64,000 bases of DNA, taken from NCBI GenBank assembly GCA_950295325.1, contig OX485807.1, forward strand, positions 38,656,440-38,720,439, written 5' to 3'. Made by a program: the position numbers and the translations under genes. Below are positions 1-13,291 of the stretch, in pieces (within the stretch, counting starts at the first letter, position 1; each line of letters begins with the position of its first letter). This DNA comes from Polytrichum commune (lineage: Eukaryota; Streptophyta; Polytrichopsida; Polytrichales; Polytrichaceae). Under the pieces are notes generated by a model. It did not search any database and had not been told where the DNA came from. It worked only from the letters and a program-made list of their open reading frames with translations.

Positions 1-328
1 ACTCATACGAAGTTTGGTGCATACTCCTACATATATATATTGAATCTTATTAACGCGTGGTTCTATTCTATTGATTAGAATATTTACTTTGAAATATATT
101 GACACCGTATATTTTCCTTGTTATTTTTTTTCGACGCGGAAACTCGCTTATTGTAATTTATTTTATCATTTGAATGTGATCACCTTCATTGTTATTAGAT
201 ATTAGGGTTTCTTCATTTTTTTATTGTTCTCATTTAGGGTTTTTTGCGAAGGCCCAACATTGCCAATACAAATAGTCTTTCATTTGCACATTCCAATGTT
301 TCTCATTCTCCAATACCCTTACTTCAAA

Positions 329-3300
329 ATGACTACCATTAAAGCATCTGGATCATTTGTGCCCTTCACTTTGCCTCTTGAGGATGATCATCAGGTGAAG
401 GTCTCAGAAGAGTTGCTTAGTTTGAGGTTCAATCTCCGGATAGGATCTATGTACGTGGAACAAGAGATGTATTCCATGAACGGCGATATCTTGGAGACAA
501 TTTTGATTCCGAAAAACATGTGTCAAGATGGATACTTTTGGATTTTAGGTCCAGGATCATTTAGAGTTATAGGGCTTACTGAGTCTCAGATGCAAGCATC
601 CACTGTTTTGTTGACAAATGAGTCTGGCGCATCTACTGTCAATGTGCCTAGTATGGCTACTGTCAAGATAGAACCAAGTGACGATGATGTTTTTGTGTTG
701 TTGGATTCAGATGAAGAGGTTTGTCCTGTTGTTGATCTTTCTGATACAACATATTTTCCTTATAAGACTAAGCCTTCCAATCCGGTTCTGGTCTCTGTGG
801 ATGTTGATAGAACCCCTCACAATTCGTCGTACATGAAATTGATTCGCCATGGTGTTTCGTCTCAACGTCCACCTCTTCATCCTTCTTCATCTTCTTCAGG
901 TTTTAATATTGTCGATGCATTAAAAATGACAAAGTCTAGGAGAAGGTCTAAATCCGATCTTACTGCAATTGATTTTGACACTATAGATGTACGTGATGTC
1001 AAGTACTTGCCACCATCTTTTGATGGTGATGTTATCTTTATTTTGCCTCCAATAGCTGTGGATGTTTCTAGTACGTATGGGCGTTCCATGAATGGCATGG
1101 ATAAGATGTGCAACGGACATCCTTGGTGCATAACCAAAACAACAAATATCCAAAACGATTTTGGACTTTCTTTCAGACGTTCTTCATGTGCCGGTCATTT
1201 ACAGTGCACAAATACATACTGTGATTATTTGGATCGCAATGGAGGTGTTCACAACTGCACCGAATGGATTGGATCGACTCCTATCCCATTTTCTGTGGGA
1301 GATGTTGCCCCAGAAAAATCAAGATTGGAATGTAAGGTATGTCGTTCAACACCAGCGTGTATTGCGTTGTGTCATGCTCGCATACTATATGTTCACTCCA
1401 CATTCCCAGGATTGTCAAGAGCTTGTATACATCTAGGTGTTCATGAACACCCTGTATCAAATGGTACATGTCGTGAATCACTTGACATGGCTTACCAATG
1501 CGTTGCCAATGAGGTTATGAAAACACCCACTGCCAAAAACTCTGCAATAGTTATGGCATCGAGCAAAAAATTCCTAGCAGACTACCTCCTAAAATCTCCA
1601 TCAAATGGTGAAGGACATCACCTAGCAGGTTCGTCATTAGAGGTCGTCATGGATAAATTTAGTACTCTTGCCTCTCCAAATTGTCGTAACTTTGTATCGG
1701 GCTCAAAGCGCTTTGTTCGTAGTGGAATGGGCACAATGGATAGTATCATGGCACTCAAAGATCATTCAGGCTTCAAGTACGTCCATGATAGTAGATTCCC
1801 GGGACAATCCAAAAATAAAGTATTTGTCTTCAAAATGTCAGTAGATCTTCCGGGAAGTGGTGTGGATCTTGTGAAATGTATGCAGGTGGGAGGAGATATG
1901 GAGAATTCATGGATAATGTTTGATCACATCAAACGTCTGAAGGGCTGGACCACCCTTGCGTGTCATGTGTATGATAGCAAGTACTGTAAGGTGTTGACCA
2001 TTGCGTGTTGTGACATGCAATCTGAAGATGGCGTAGCTCAAACGCTCTTTTGGGAAAACTTGAACTCCGTCATGTCGGAGAATGGAGTGTCAAAAGTAAA
2101 TTTCAAAGGTTTCATGGCAGATAGCGCTCAGGCTAATTGGAATGCGGTCAGAAAGATTTATGGTGTAGGTGACCCAAGTTTGCCAATGGTGGGTCGTGAG
2201 CATACTTGTCTTTTTCATTGGTCACAAAGTTTGGATAAGGTGACGCAGAAGTATATCAAGACATCTTTGCAGTTTCAGCACAAACAACTATGCAAGGATT
2301 ATAAAGACGCGAAAACAATTGATGAAGATGAAACTAAATATCATGTCATTCGTTCCTGGTGGTTGTCATCCGGAGCTGCCACAGAAGAAGACATTCTCGG
2401 CTTGTCTGAGTGGTTGGGGTTTTGGCACTTTCGTTATAGGCAATGGGGTGGTCACATGATTCTTGTAAGTGCTTCATTACTATGTATTTCAGATGTTATT
2501 TTATTTTTTAGAAATCCATAATATATATTTACATATACCATCTATTCTAATTTGTGTAATATTTTTGCAGGATATGACAATGGATGAACGTGTAGAAATG
2601 CCAACATGTAATCTTGCAGAAACAGTGCACAACAAATGGCTCCAGCAGTCTGGAAGATGACTTGTCTGTATGAAGCAACAGTGGTCGATTTGATCTGTGC
2701 ATTCATGCAGATTGCAAATTATAGATCATGGTTGAGAGGTGGTTCTACTGGTAAAGGGCCTGATTCTGCGTCCTTGAAATTGAAAGCTGTTGCCAGGTGT
2801 GGAGATCCGAAACTATTGGCAGATGCCATGAAGTCCTATCCAGGGTTGCAAGATCTCAATACTAGGGATTGTGCTTTGGAGGGGTCTGAGTTGTTTGGAT
2901 CCACCAAACGAAAGCTTGATCTGCCACCGGGTGCAGATTGTGACTCACACCAACCCGATAAAGTGAACTACTCCATTCCTCGCCCTAACACTAGGGTTAG
3001 AAGGGCAATCATAGAGGAATCTTTGGTTTCTACAGAGCATGGTGTGGCACATACCACATCAGTGTTAGAGACTGATTGTTCTTCTTCCCATTGGCATATT
3101 GCACGATTGCCAGCCAACTCTGCTAAAAGATGTTGGGCAATGCAAGCCAATACAAGGACTTTGTGCAATGCCAAAGTCGGAACTGGCAAACATGGCACAC
3201 CAGCTCCCACGTACAAAGGATTGAAGAAGGAATACCGCTCCACCAACAATGTGGAGTACGAGTTTTGGTTTTGCCCTGATGACATCAAACGTTGTGTAAG

Positions 3301-3934
3301 TGGGAACAAGAAGAAGTATGTGTTAGATTGGCCTGTAGTTCCCAGCATATGGTCTGTGAAGATAGGTACCAATCTCTCAAGGCAAGAAGTATTGGCACTC
3401 GAAGAGGCTGGGTTCCAATTGCAGCAGAGGGAGGCTCTCTCTCCTCGCCGTAGGCTTTCAACAATTGCGATGCTCCCAATCCCTCGGACAGATTTTCATG
3501 TGCCACTAAATCCAGATGCCCACCCAACTTCCAAGTTTGGCAAGTCAGTGCGCCGCAATCTAGCAGCACCAACAGTAGATCATAAAAACAAATGGGAGAG
3601 CGCCGGGCTTATGGACGGATATTATGTGGTTGGAATAATTGCCATTCCATATCCAGGATTTGGAGTGCTAATCAACATCGTCTCCAAGGAGGACATCACA
3701 TATCGTGTCACAATTGGTGACATGCCGCATTGCACATGCCCTAACTTCACCAAAATGTCATCTCAGTCCTTGGGAAAGAAAGGGAAATGGGTGTATTGCA
3801 AACATCTTTATTACGTGTTTAGATTTTTGTGCAAAGTGGATTATGATAGTGACAGGTTCATTCATGCTCCAACGTACTCCTACAACAAGGTGATGCGATT
3901 GCTTGAACTTGCAGGTGTTGTAGAACGTGAGTAA
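329..3934 (+). pseudogene. SWIM zinc-finger, Mutator-type transposase-like gene (frameshifted)
   Basis: Two exons. Exon 1 runs 329-2464 (Met at 329 chosen; the longer reading from 224 adds a low-complexity hydrophobic lead). The intron 2465-2570 has a GTAAGT donor and a TTTTGCAG acceptor in phase 0. Exon 2 starts at 2571. The middle of exon 1 has a Cys/His-rich stretch (about 1105-1330) and a transposase-like core (FMADSAQANWNAV, then GREHTCLFHW, about 2115-2220). The C-terminus has a SWIM-type finger at about 3725-3815: CTC, then YCKH after a basic stretch. SWIM fingers are typical of plant MULE transposases and FAR1/MUG-type domesticated relatives. At about 2650-2660 the frame changes: NKWLQQSG is followed by a stop in one frame, and the homologous-looking continuation (CLYEATVVDLICAFMQ) lies in another. 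This is a one-base loss (or two-base gain). I see no flanking TIRs, so it could be a decayed transposon or a recently broken domesticated gene. Confidence 0.72.
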
Positions 3935-5093
3935 TATTTCAAGTGTTGTATTTAACTGCATGTTTGAGAGTTTGAATAAGTGACATGTATTAGTGTGGAT
4001 TTCTATAATAAAAACCAGCAATGGACTAAGTATCCATGGTAATAAGTTGCCTTCATTCTTCTTCAATCAGAATGCGAGTACTTGATATTCCAAAAATATT
4101 AGTGCCAATTTTAGAAAATATTACCTAAAACCGTGCTCAATTACTAAATTTGGTATCATTGCTTACATGTTACCGCTCACCGCTCACTGCTCACGGCTCA
4201 TTGCTCATGTGTTAGCTTCCCTCGATCCTACTCTCATCTACCATGGTCAAGTTACACGACTCAAGTATTTTGCACGCACAAAATGCAAAAATGGCCTAAA
4301 CAATTGAAACAATGAGCCATATAAGTTGATTTCAATATTGATTGCATCATTGATTCTTATCACAATTGATGCAATACAGAGTTCCATCAAAGCTATATGT
4401 GGACACTTTGCTATACATAAGGCTTAGCCTAATGAATTTGGTTACATTTGTTTGTGTTTTTTGGTACAATAATATGTCAAGTACAATAGAAATGGAAAAC
4501 ATTACTTCATGTCCTAGGGACTTCAACAAAAATTAATCTAAACATTCAATTTAAAGGACAAGGTTATGGACAAAAAATCCTCGAAATTCATTGGTTTTCA
4601 CCGTGGAGTAGCCAAAAAAGCATGCAAAGTAGGGGGTGTATAAAAATTATCCATAAGGCTTACTGAGTGAGCCTCATACGATTCATCAACCAATACTAAT
4701 GCATCCCAAGCACCAAGCATCCTAGTATATCCATGTAACATATTTAAAGTCCTTGCCTCTTATAATCATAACCATATGTTATTTTAGAACTTATGAACTT
4801 ATTTTTGCATTGTGTCCATAACTATGTTATGCCTCTAAATAATATGAGCTAGACACCCTATTGTCTTTATTGGACGTAACTTTTATAAATGAGAAAAAGG
4901 TTATAGTCCGTATAAATTGAATATTCGTGAGTTTATCCCCAACATCCTCACATTGAGGACGTAAGAAATGATTGTTGCAGAGTAATGTAAGACATATGCG
5001 ATTTGTGGATCACAAAACTTGATACATGGATGACTCTCGTCGTCCACACTACAAGGTTTCAAACGTGACCATACTTTGCAACATTCTGTCGCT
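3935..5093. other. Intergenic, no gene seen
   Basis: AT-rich sequence after the SWIM gene. Only short ORFs without protein-like composition. A small imperfect tandem of 'ctcaccgctcactgctcacggctca' type lies at about 4175-4205. Nothing else is supported. Confidence 0.6.
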
Positions 5094-5469
5094 GACCAAA
5101 TCACGGGTAGGTCACTTAGTGCATTTTAAAAACGACGTGCGGCATAATATAGAGAGGATTAAAATCATTTGAAATAAAAATTATAAAGGAATTCCAAATA
5201 ATGAAGGGGCCATTAAATTGAGACAATCCCATTATAAGTAAGTTAGATGGACATAAAACGTGGGCCATTATTTTTTTTGTAAAATTAATATAGGGGCTGA
5301 AGATAAGGATCCTAGAAGGTATGTTTAGTATGATATGTAAATGGGTTTAGGACTCACGGAGATGGATGATAATTAGGATTTCTGTCTGTCCAAAAATGAA
5401 TCAAAAGGGAACGGGCCGTCATTGGGGTCGTCTTCCCCACACCCGTTTGCATATGGCTAGGGTTTCAAT

Positions 5470-5937
5470 TTGCTTTGCGTTTTCGTCCATTTTCATCATG
5501 AAGTGCTCACACACTCACCGGATAACCATGATAATTGTCTTCAAGCGGGATCTTCATGTGGGTCAAGTCTGTTATGTAGAGGATCAGACTGTGGGGTGCA
5601 TTTTGTCCAACGAAGCACGATAAGGCTATCGTCAACTGTAAGATCCGCTGCCAAACGAAAAAAGGGACGTTCAAGTAATGTTAATAAAGCTAGAAATGCT
5701 ACTAACATATTGAACGGAGTAGATGAGGGGTCATGGTGGGTGGGTAGGGTGCAAGCTATGCGGCGTTGCAATGGGAAACAATATGGAGTATTGAGGCAGG
5801 CGGTTGACCTCCTTGCCCAAACAAAGGAATCAGGGAGGAGAAATCCTAACAATCCTCATATTGAAGTAATGTTGCAATATTATAGAAAACATCCTGGCCG
5901 TGAAAAGTTTAAATATGATCACACATATAGCCAATAG
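5470..5937 (+). CDS. ORF fragment of unknown function inside element A
   Basis: The reading frame holds a protein-like C-terminal segment: a basic stretch (AAKRKKGRSS), then GSWWVGRVQAMRRC, YGVLRQAVDLL and IEVMLQYYRKHPGREKFKYD, ending at a stop at 5935-5937. The pattern W-x-GRVQ...RQ-x-VDL...V-x-YY...KFKYD looks like a small folded domain, perhaps a DNA- or chromatin-binding module, but I cannot assign a family. The N-terminal part before about 5640 is probably not coding in this frame. The solo LTR insertion begins 15 bp downstream, so the 3' part of a larger gene may be displaced. It may be a remnant of the element's own gene. Confidence 0.4.
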   Translation: MLCVFVHFHHEVLTHSPDNHDNCLQAGSSCGSSLLCRGSDCGVHFVQRSTIRLSSTVRSAAKRKKGRSSNVNKARNATNILNGVDEGSWWVGRVQAMRRCNGKQYGVLRQAVDLLAQTKESGRRNPNNPHIEVMLQYYRKHPGREKFKYDHTYSQ

Positions 5938-5952
5938 ATTGATATAGATTGT

Positions 5953-8318
5953 TTTAGAGCCCAGGAGCTAGAGGCAGAGAACGAGGACGAGGACGAAAGT
6001 AAGGAGCCGAAGCGGCAACCCATGAAGCACCGCACCGGCCGCGCAGCAGGAGAAACACTATGGGAAGAGAAGCCAGAAAGGGAGAGGGGCTTGAGGGCCC
6101 AGGGACGAAGAGACTCGGAGCCGGCGAGCCGGCCAAATGAAGGGACCGAGGGCCATCACCAAAGGTGGCCACGTGTCTGCAAGAGAGCCGTTAAGTACGT
6201 AGCAGGAGCGGCCGGGGAACGAGACCGACGAGGCCGGGAACGAGCTAAGGCCGGGGAACATGACCGAGCGGCTTGGGAACGCACGCAGGTACCGGGGACG
6301 TATTCAAAGCCGAGAACGTGATCAACCGTGAGATCGAAACCAGGAGCTGGGAACGGGCCGGGAACGTGACAGAAGTACAGTCGGATTAAGGGCCGGGCTT
6401 AGGGCCAGTTAGCTAGGACCGAAATAGCTAGAAAATGTAAATAGGACCATTTTGAGAAATATAGAGACACGGTCCTATTCCCGTTTTAAAACACATGTCA
6501 ATTAGGTAGCTAAAAGATATGAAGAGATATGTAATTAGGGTTTACAATTTAGACTATTTAAATTTGAACTCTACGAATTAAAGACATTTCAATTCGGCTA
6601 ATAATAGATACAGAGTTAAAATTAGCCGAACTAACATTTACAAAAATCTTAGAAAGATATAGATTTGTAAGACTATATAAAGAGGCCAACTAGAGGCCCC
6701 TAATACACTTCATTTGCTCAAGCAAATTCTACATGAGTGTCAAGAGACCACGAGGGTGCTACCTTCTATGAGCGTGCTACCTTTCGATCTATGCTACCTT
6801 TATATGAGCGTGCTACCGTTCGATAATGTGATACATTCAAAGAGTAGAAAGAGGAGCCCGGAAGGGCTATCTCTTGAAGAGCAATCACAAGACTTTGTAC
6901 AAGTCACACTTGAGCTTTAAAAGACTTAAAATACTATTCAAAATACTCGAGCATTTGAGGTTCTAGGGTGGGTTATCCATGGCATTAGGATAAGCACCGC
7001 AGGGCATTAAATTAGCACACATACTCTAGCACGCAATCGGGACATTCCCACAACATGCCACACTCAACGGACGAGAATTAATGAATTCCGAGCAACTTGA
7101 GAGATTAAAGATTTAGAAAATAATTAAAAACGTAGACCCGTAAGAAGTAAGAAACTTAAAGTACGGATTGAATTGAGAATCTGATAAGGGCTTAGGAACT
7201 ATACATGAGATTTACCTAAGAGGATTTACCTAGAATAGACTACCAATGATTTGTAATTTTTGGATTCTCATGATAGCTAACTTAGTGGCTAGAAGTGGGT
7301 GCACCACATACTTGAGTATAAAGGGGAATTGAAGTATGTGCCTCCATGCTTGGCAACCTCTCGGATTTGATTTACCGGGGTTACATCACCGTCATCATAT
7401 GAGAGCATAATCACTACAAGGTGAGGATCCGCCAAGTGGCATATCAAGGCATATCAAAACATCCCCTCCCATCATACCTACCAAATCCATCCAAGGTGTT
7501 AAAGGAGAAATAAGTAGAGAATTGAGGAAAGAAATACTAGGCTTAATATAGCTCTAACCTTAGAAGATATCTTAGGGGATTGGTGATAGAACTTATCCAC
7601 CCCTTTTGAGAATAAGGTTACCAAAGGAGTGAGCCTACGAAGAATGTTTTCATATCCAAGGGTATTGAAACCGGGCTATATAAGTTAGCGAGAGAATATG
7701 CTTGCGAACGTTCTTACAACCTTCTTGGTTTATGAATGACTCACTAGTCGTTCAAACCATGAAAGAGTGAGAATGAATCTACAAGATATTAGACTTAAGT
7801 AAGGTATTCTCCTCAAAACACTTAACCTTGACATTAGAGTTTTAGGGAATCTTATATTAAGTTCTAAGGTACCTATCCATTTAAGAGATTATTAAGGAAC
7901 TACATACTGAGAAACATCGTAAAAGTAAGTTCTCATTAAGAGTACTTTAGGGGAACATAGACTTGACAACTCGGACACTTTATCCCCAAGGAATTATAAA
8001 AGGGTCTTAATCACCACGTTTCTTGATTAAGAGTAGTATTGTATTACTTAGTCTATCTAAAGGTTTAGGAACACCAAACCTTGACATTAGATTTCGGGGA
8101 ACATAAACTTGAAAACTTAGGTCAATTTGTCCTTGAGGATTCAAAAAGAGCATTAAGATTTTGTATCCCAAAATTAAGATTATATGAGTGCAAACACCTT
8201 CACCATAAATGGAAATCAAATGAAGGATCTAATTTTGGTGGGAGTAACTTCCATGTAAACCGGTCAGCAGCGGGTTACACTGTCTAAGTTTGCTGAGGGT
8301 TTGAAGGTGACCTCGACA
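5953..8318 (+). mobile_element. Solo LTR, plus orientation
   Basis: About 2.37 kb, flanked by the 5-mer ATTGT on both sides (5948-5952 and 8319-8323). It ends in GGTGACCTCGACA, identical to the end of the minus-strand LTR at 14648-16828. Shared internal blocks include ACCGGTCAGCAGCGGGTTAC (8258-8277) and a TATA box in 'actatataaagaggcc' (about 6670-6687), matching CCTATATAAAGGGGC in the sister copy. The GC-rich, 'gccggggaacg'-rich 5' third (5990-6370) matches the same part of the sister. The start (TTTAGAGCCC) has lost the canonical TG seen in the sister (TGTATACACC). No internal retroelement genes are present, consistent with LTR-LTR recombination. Confidence 0.72.
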
Positions 8319-8323
8319 ATTGT

Positions 8324-9223
8324 GTTATATCTACTGTGACCATGAGCTACAATTCTACAAACGAAGTATACACTCTAGACATGAATGATTCAGAGCAGCT
8401 GTCCAAGTTTGTGACAGACCAAAGTATATAGGATTTAGTACCAAGCTTGGATCATCTTCGACTGCTTCACACAATGTAAGTATTCAACCTTACAGCATGT
8501 TAGAGTTTAAAGATTGTCATTTCTTAAGAAAAAATTTATGATTGATGAAATATTATATAAAATGGGGGTTTAGGTATTTTGAATTCAAGGTTTTTGTATG
8601 TTCACTGCAATGCATTAAACCCTAAATGCCGAACATTGGATTAAGGAATTATTGCATTTTAGTGGTGAATTATTGCATTTCAGTGATGAATCATTACAGT
8701 TTAGTGGTGAATTATAACATTTGAATGAATTTATGAATTATTATGTTCATAAGCACTCACCTTCTAGATCATGCGCTTGATGTCTTTGGCAACTTGGTGT
8801 TGAGTCGCTGCCACGCCCAGCGGGAATGGGATCGCGTAGATCTCACAGACGAGGACCGCGCTAGTTTTATGAAGCCTCTTCTCCGTTTGGCCGTCATCCA
8901 CAGCTCTGCCAAAGAATTTGTAGGGAGCATAGTGGAATTTGCAGCTTTCCGACTAAACCACTGCCATTCTTCCCATTTTTTGATGAGTTTGGGTCAGCAT
9001 TTTGTAAACCGCATGTTGTTTGTGAACACACGGACATTTTTCCTCTGTTTCCACCCTTACCTTTTTTGTGGTGTACTTGGGGTTATTTTGTATGCGCTGT
9101 AACATTGTGACTCCACCCTAAATCATAAATTCTAAATCCGCTTTACTATGCTCTGTGTTTTTGGTCACTTGCATTGCAATGACCGCTATGGTATTTGTGT
9201 TGCCATCTCCTATGTATTTTCAT
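8324..9223. other. Element A interior between LTR and element B; one weak ORF
   Basis: Contains an imperfect tandem of about 27-bp units, 'ttagtggtgaattattgcat' (about 8635-8725). A 119-codon ORF (8743-9102, +) has a part with protein-like composition (HALDVFGNLVLSRCHAQ to about AKEFVGSIVEFAAF) and a hydrophobic, probably non-coding tail. I recognise no family. It may be a decayed exon of the host element. Confidence 0.3.
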
Positions 9224-12200
9224 CCCGGGGAGATCACTGGGCGAAAATCGTAGAACCACGTGCGATAAAAAATAGGGTCCAATATATTCATTGTAGGTAA
9301 ATTTTGTAAAAAACTTACATATAATATAGGGGGTTTGAAAATAATGAAAAAGGATTACATGTAAAATACCATCACATATAATGGCGTCTTTTATCTAGTT
9401 AGTACATGTAAAATAGCATGGAAACAATTATTAGGGGTAGCGGGTTTAGGATAGGGTATGTGCTAGTGGATGAAAAGAGGTAATTTTCGTTGGAAAAGCT
9501 TGGATGGATGACTTCGCATGCTAATTGGCTTCACCATTACTGAACCAAGGTATCCAAAACTAGGAGGGAAAATTTGAACACGTTGGGTAGTGGACGTTCC
9601 AAAGCTAGGAGGGAAAATTTCAACACGTTGGGTGATGGACGTTAGGATTTCTTAGGGTTTAGCGTTTTTGTGAAGTTCCTTCTTTGTTGCCGATGGTCTC
9701 TGGGTGTTGAGGAGGTACGTTTACGCTGCTGGAATGAGTTTACGCTGCCATGAATGAGGTCTAGAGGTCAAGATTCCCCTAAAACGATGGGTAAATCTCC
9801 TAAGTCTTGAATCTCAACTGGTTATTTCTGAAACTCAACCACTTCATCTGTAACCAGCGGCCGGTTTCCAGGGTTTTTTGTATCGCTTCTAATGTTTGTA
9901 ATGAATGGATGTTTTGTTATTTGACGGAGAATTAGACCACTGTGCTTGGAAAGAGGGCACTGAGAGGTGGAGTCTATTCATACCATTCGTGTCTACATTA
10001 GGAAAAGGTTTGCATTTTCAAATGTAGTTCCTAGAAGAATTTTTTTGCTCCTAAATGAGCAAGGGTTTGATTATGAACATCTGCATTGGTGACACACATG
10101 CATCTCGATATTAGAGTTTCAGAAATACACGAGACTCAGGAATATTTGTAGCAGTAATCTTCGACATCCATACACTACTTACACATGTGGACTTTCCTGG
10201 GCTTGTGCAGATCGAATCTAAGGTTTAGGTTTCGAAGCAACTGCCGATAAAAGGAGAGGTAGTGAGCGATGTTCAAGGGAGGCAGATGATCCAGGGAGTT
10301 TATGTACCCAGTTGGTGAATGGACATTCTGAGGTATGAAATTCTTCAGAAGGAATAACTTCTATCTTGTTACAATTCTCAAATGACGCTTGGAAACATGC
10401 TTTTAGACACATCTTAGAATGCGCATTACCCTCCTCGTACTTTGAGGGTAAATGCCCTGATTGTTCCAGTTACAAAGACATTGAGGTTGAGGTTGAGGTG
10501 ATTCCTTCTATTGATGACATAGACTGCTCCATCTTAAAAAGAAATGGCATTTTATTCCTAGATCTTCTCCTGGTGGAGAGCATGAAGTAGAGGATTTCAT
10601 GTTTACACCCGAATTTTAACAAGCCATGATAAAGGAAAGGAATGTTACACTGGAGTTCACTATGTCAGATAAGCTTTGGGTTTTATATGAGACCTTGTTG
10701 CATGGAAACTAGTCTCTGATGTAAGTTTGTGTAAATTGTGATGGCCGAAACAGCGGGTCCAAAGGACTGGTTGAAGGCGCAGAAGCAGAAAACAATCCAG
10801 TTTCTCTTAAATCCCATTGAAGCCTCACGCAACCACCTCAATTCAGCTGTGCTCCTTCTTTGTAAGTATTGCCTATCTGGACCTCTAAAATGCTATGAGA
10901 TGGGATGGATTACTACATGTGTTATATTTGAGCTTATTGTAGAATGGTAAAATAACATATCAATAGATTTAGCAGTGGTTAGGGTTGAAGGTGTCTTTCC
11001 ATCCATACATTGTTCCAGTTGTCAGAAGCCAGGGTGCTTATGGGAAAACCTATGTGTTCATGTCAAGCACAGAACAAATGTTTGCCTCGGGTAGTTTTGG
11101 TGGATGTTTTGGTAGGTAAGGTAGATGAGCCTTGTTCGGTTACAATTTGTTGTATGCCTTACTACTTGGATTTGCGAGGTTGAAGTTTCTGTGCGTCTGC
11201 AAATGTACGTGAAGAGGCCTGGATCAATCCCATAATTTTTTGGAGCTAATCTCGAATGGTTATGAATTATCAAAGTCCATTGACATAGAATTATGAACTA
11301 TGTTAGCCATAAGAAAGCCACATAGGTCCCCTCCTCCGAGTTTTGTTGGCTATTGAGCCTAGAATGGTTAACAAACACATAGTCCAATCTCTTAAAAAAC
11401 ACAAGTTTTTTTGGTGTCCGTTCCTAGATGTGCACCAAACCACCCATACTCCAATGTAGGCAGCTCTATTTGACTCACTGGATAAATTCTATCTCTTGAA
11501 CCCAAAACTGGATGTATGATTACTGTAGACACAATTTAAAATCTTGAACTCCTTGATAGCCTGTTTTTTGATCGTTGATCCTTGCAGATCTGGGATTTCC
11601 TGAGTTCTGAATTGTGGGCTCTCTTCTCAATGGCAGCTTCAACAGATGGTTCATCTTTTGAAAATTATGAGGAGGCTGGAAAATTGGTGAAAGTTGCTGC
11701 TCGTGATTGTATGCCCGCAGAGTCAGGTTCCATCATTGAATTTCAATCTCGGACCGGTGTAGAGGTTTGTTTCACTGGTCTCTTGTTCAACAAAGTTCCA
11801 TACATGAAGAGTATGAAATCAGGTTAAAGGAAAAGTCTTAATTAGGTTTGGGCTTTGGGACTATTTGCGTGGACATCATAGAGTGTGGCTATAGTGTGTA
11901 CGCACATGATCAAATTCGAATGTCCCTCCTACACCAAGTGCATCATTGGTAAGTCTTTTCTTTGCTTATTTTGCATTGTTGTGGAGTTATGTGGTGCTTA
12001 TGGAGTCCATGTGTTCCAACCCTAAACTGTACACGCCTTTATTTGTTACTAAATTCTAATTTCAAATGTGCAAGTCCAAATTGCCTTGTGCTTTAGGTTT
12101 TCCTTTGTTGCTTGGAGTGCTTGTGAAATTATGGGATGTGCTTCGTTTATTTTAAGTTCTCATCCTAGTTTCAATTTTGCATTGGCTACAAATTTCAAGA

Positions 12201-12917
12201 CTGAAGTTTGGCTACAAGATCTGTGGACATGGCATGTAGTTGTTGTAGAGTTTTGTATGATATTTGCACATTAACACTATTTTTTTGTGATTAGCTTCAG
12301 TTTCTGTGGTTACCCTTGTAAATTGCATTCTCAATTTTCTGGGATGTCAGCAAGCTGCATGTATATATTTGAGATTATACACTTTCCGGAAGTATAGGAC
12401 TTATAGACCTTGTGAAATTGTAAATTCTGCAAACATAAACTACATTGTGTTGAGAAACACAAACTGACTTCTATATCATACTTGAATTTCATTTCAGAGT
12501 TTACAACAATGTTTAAATTCCATACCTTTGCCTTAGGTTTATTGTTTTGATTCATTTCATGTAAGTTTAGCATTGTAGTTGAGCTTCACAATTTATGGTT
12601 GTAAGAAGAGAAATGTCCTTTATGAAAAAGAATGTTGTGTATAGAACCCTAAAAAAATGAAGTGTATTGGAGTATAGTCAAAAGAATTGGATACTTGGAG
12701 TATAAGAAAGAAAATTTAGTATAAGTAAATTAGGGTGTATTTTAATGATTCCTCAAAAAATTATAAGTACTGATAGGGTGTACTAAAATACAAGCATTTA
12801 CCTTTATTTTGAAAAATACCATACCTTATAATCTTTTTTGCAAGGTAAATAGCCCCCCAAAAAATAGGTCCCGAACGCACGTGTATGCAAAATATAAGAG
12901 GGAGTGATCTCCCCGGG
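9224..12917. mobile_element. 3.7-kb TIR DNA transposon nested in element A, element B
   Basis: The left end CCCGGGGAGATCACT and the right end (its exact inverse, AGTGATCTCCCCGGG) form 15-bp TIRs. The 8-mer ATTTTCAT flanks both ends (9216-9223 and 12918-12925). TIR and subterminal sequences resemble element A: both have GATCACT or GGTCACT at positions 9-15 and a CACGTGCG-like motif 30-40 bp in, and 'ggtaaatagcccc' lies near the right end of both. They are therefore related hAT-like families. Inside are only short ORFs (10366-10590, 10738-10950, 11582-11827), none recognisable, so it is probably non-autonomous or badly decayed. Copying into a pre-existing element A dates B as younger. Confidence 0.83.
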
Positions 12918-13291
12918 ATTTTCATCATAACAATGTTTGCAATGGTATTACTTTGCTATGGTCTCCTATGTATTTTCTTCATAACTCTGTTTGCAATGGT
13001 ATTATTGTTTGCACCCTTCTTTGTTTTCATGCTTTCCCTCAACACTCGTCAATTGCGTTAGGAAGTAGATTAGCTTTTATTACTTAAAAGGAATATAGAG
13101 TACAAAAAATTACAGTGACTTGGACAATATAAGTAATGAAATGGTGCAAACAAATGGGCCATTTTTGAAATATAAGTAATTATAGGGAGGTTTTAATTCA
13201 ACCCTTGAAGGTAAATAGCCCCAAAACAAAAAACCCCCAGCCGCAAGTGGTGCACAAAAATGCCTTAGAGTGACCTACCCGTGGACCAAAT

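Larger units (their letters stand above)
5102..13283. mobile_element. 8.2-kb TIR DNA transposon (hAT-like by 8-bp duplication), element A
   Basis: The left end CACGGGTAGGTCACTT (5102) and the right end, whose reverse complement is CACGGGTAGGTCACTC (to 13283), form terminal inverted repeats of about 15 bp. The flanking 8-mer GACCAAAT occurs on both sides (5094-5101 and 13284-13291), a perfect target-site duplication. An 8-bp duplication is characteristic of hAT elements (piggyBac, Tc1 and CACTA elements make other lengths). No recognisable hAT transposase remains. The element has been invaded by a solo LTR (5953-8318) and by element B (9224-12917). It contains a short ORF at 5470-5937. Its two ends are nearly reproduced in the MITE at 29301-29851. 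Confidence 0.85.
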
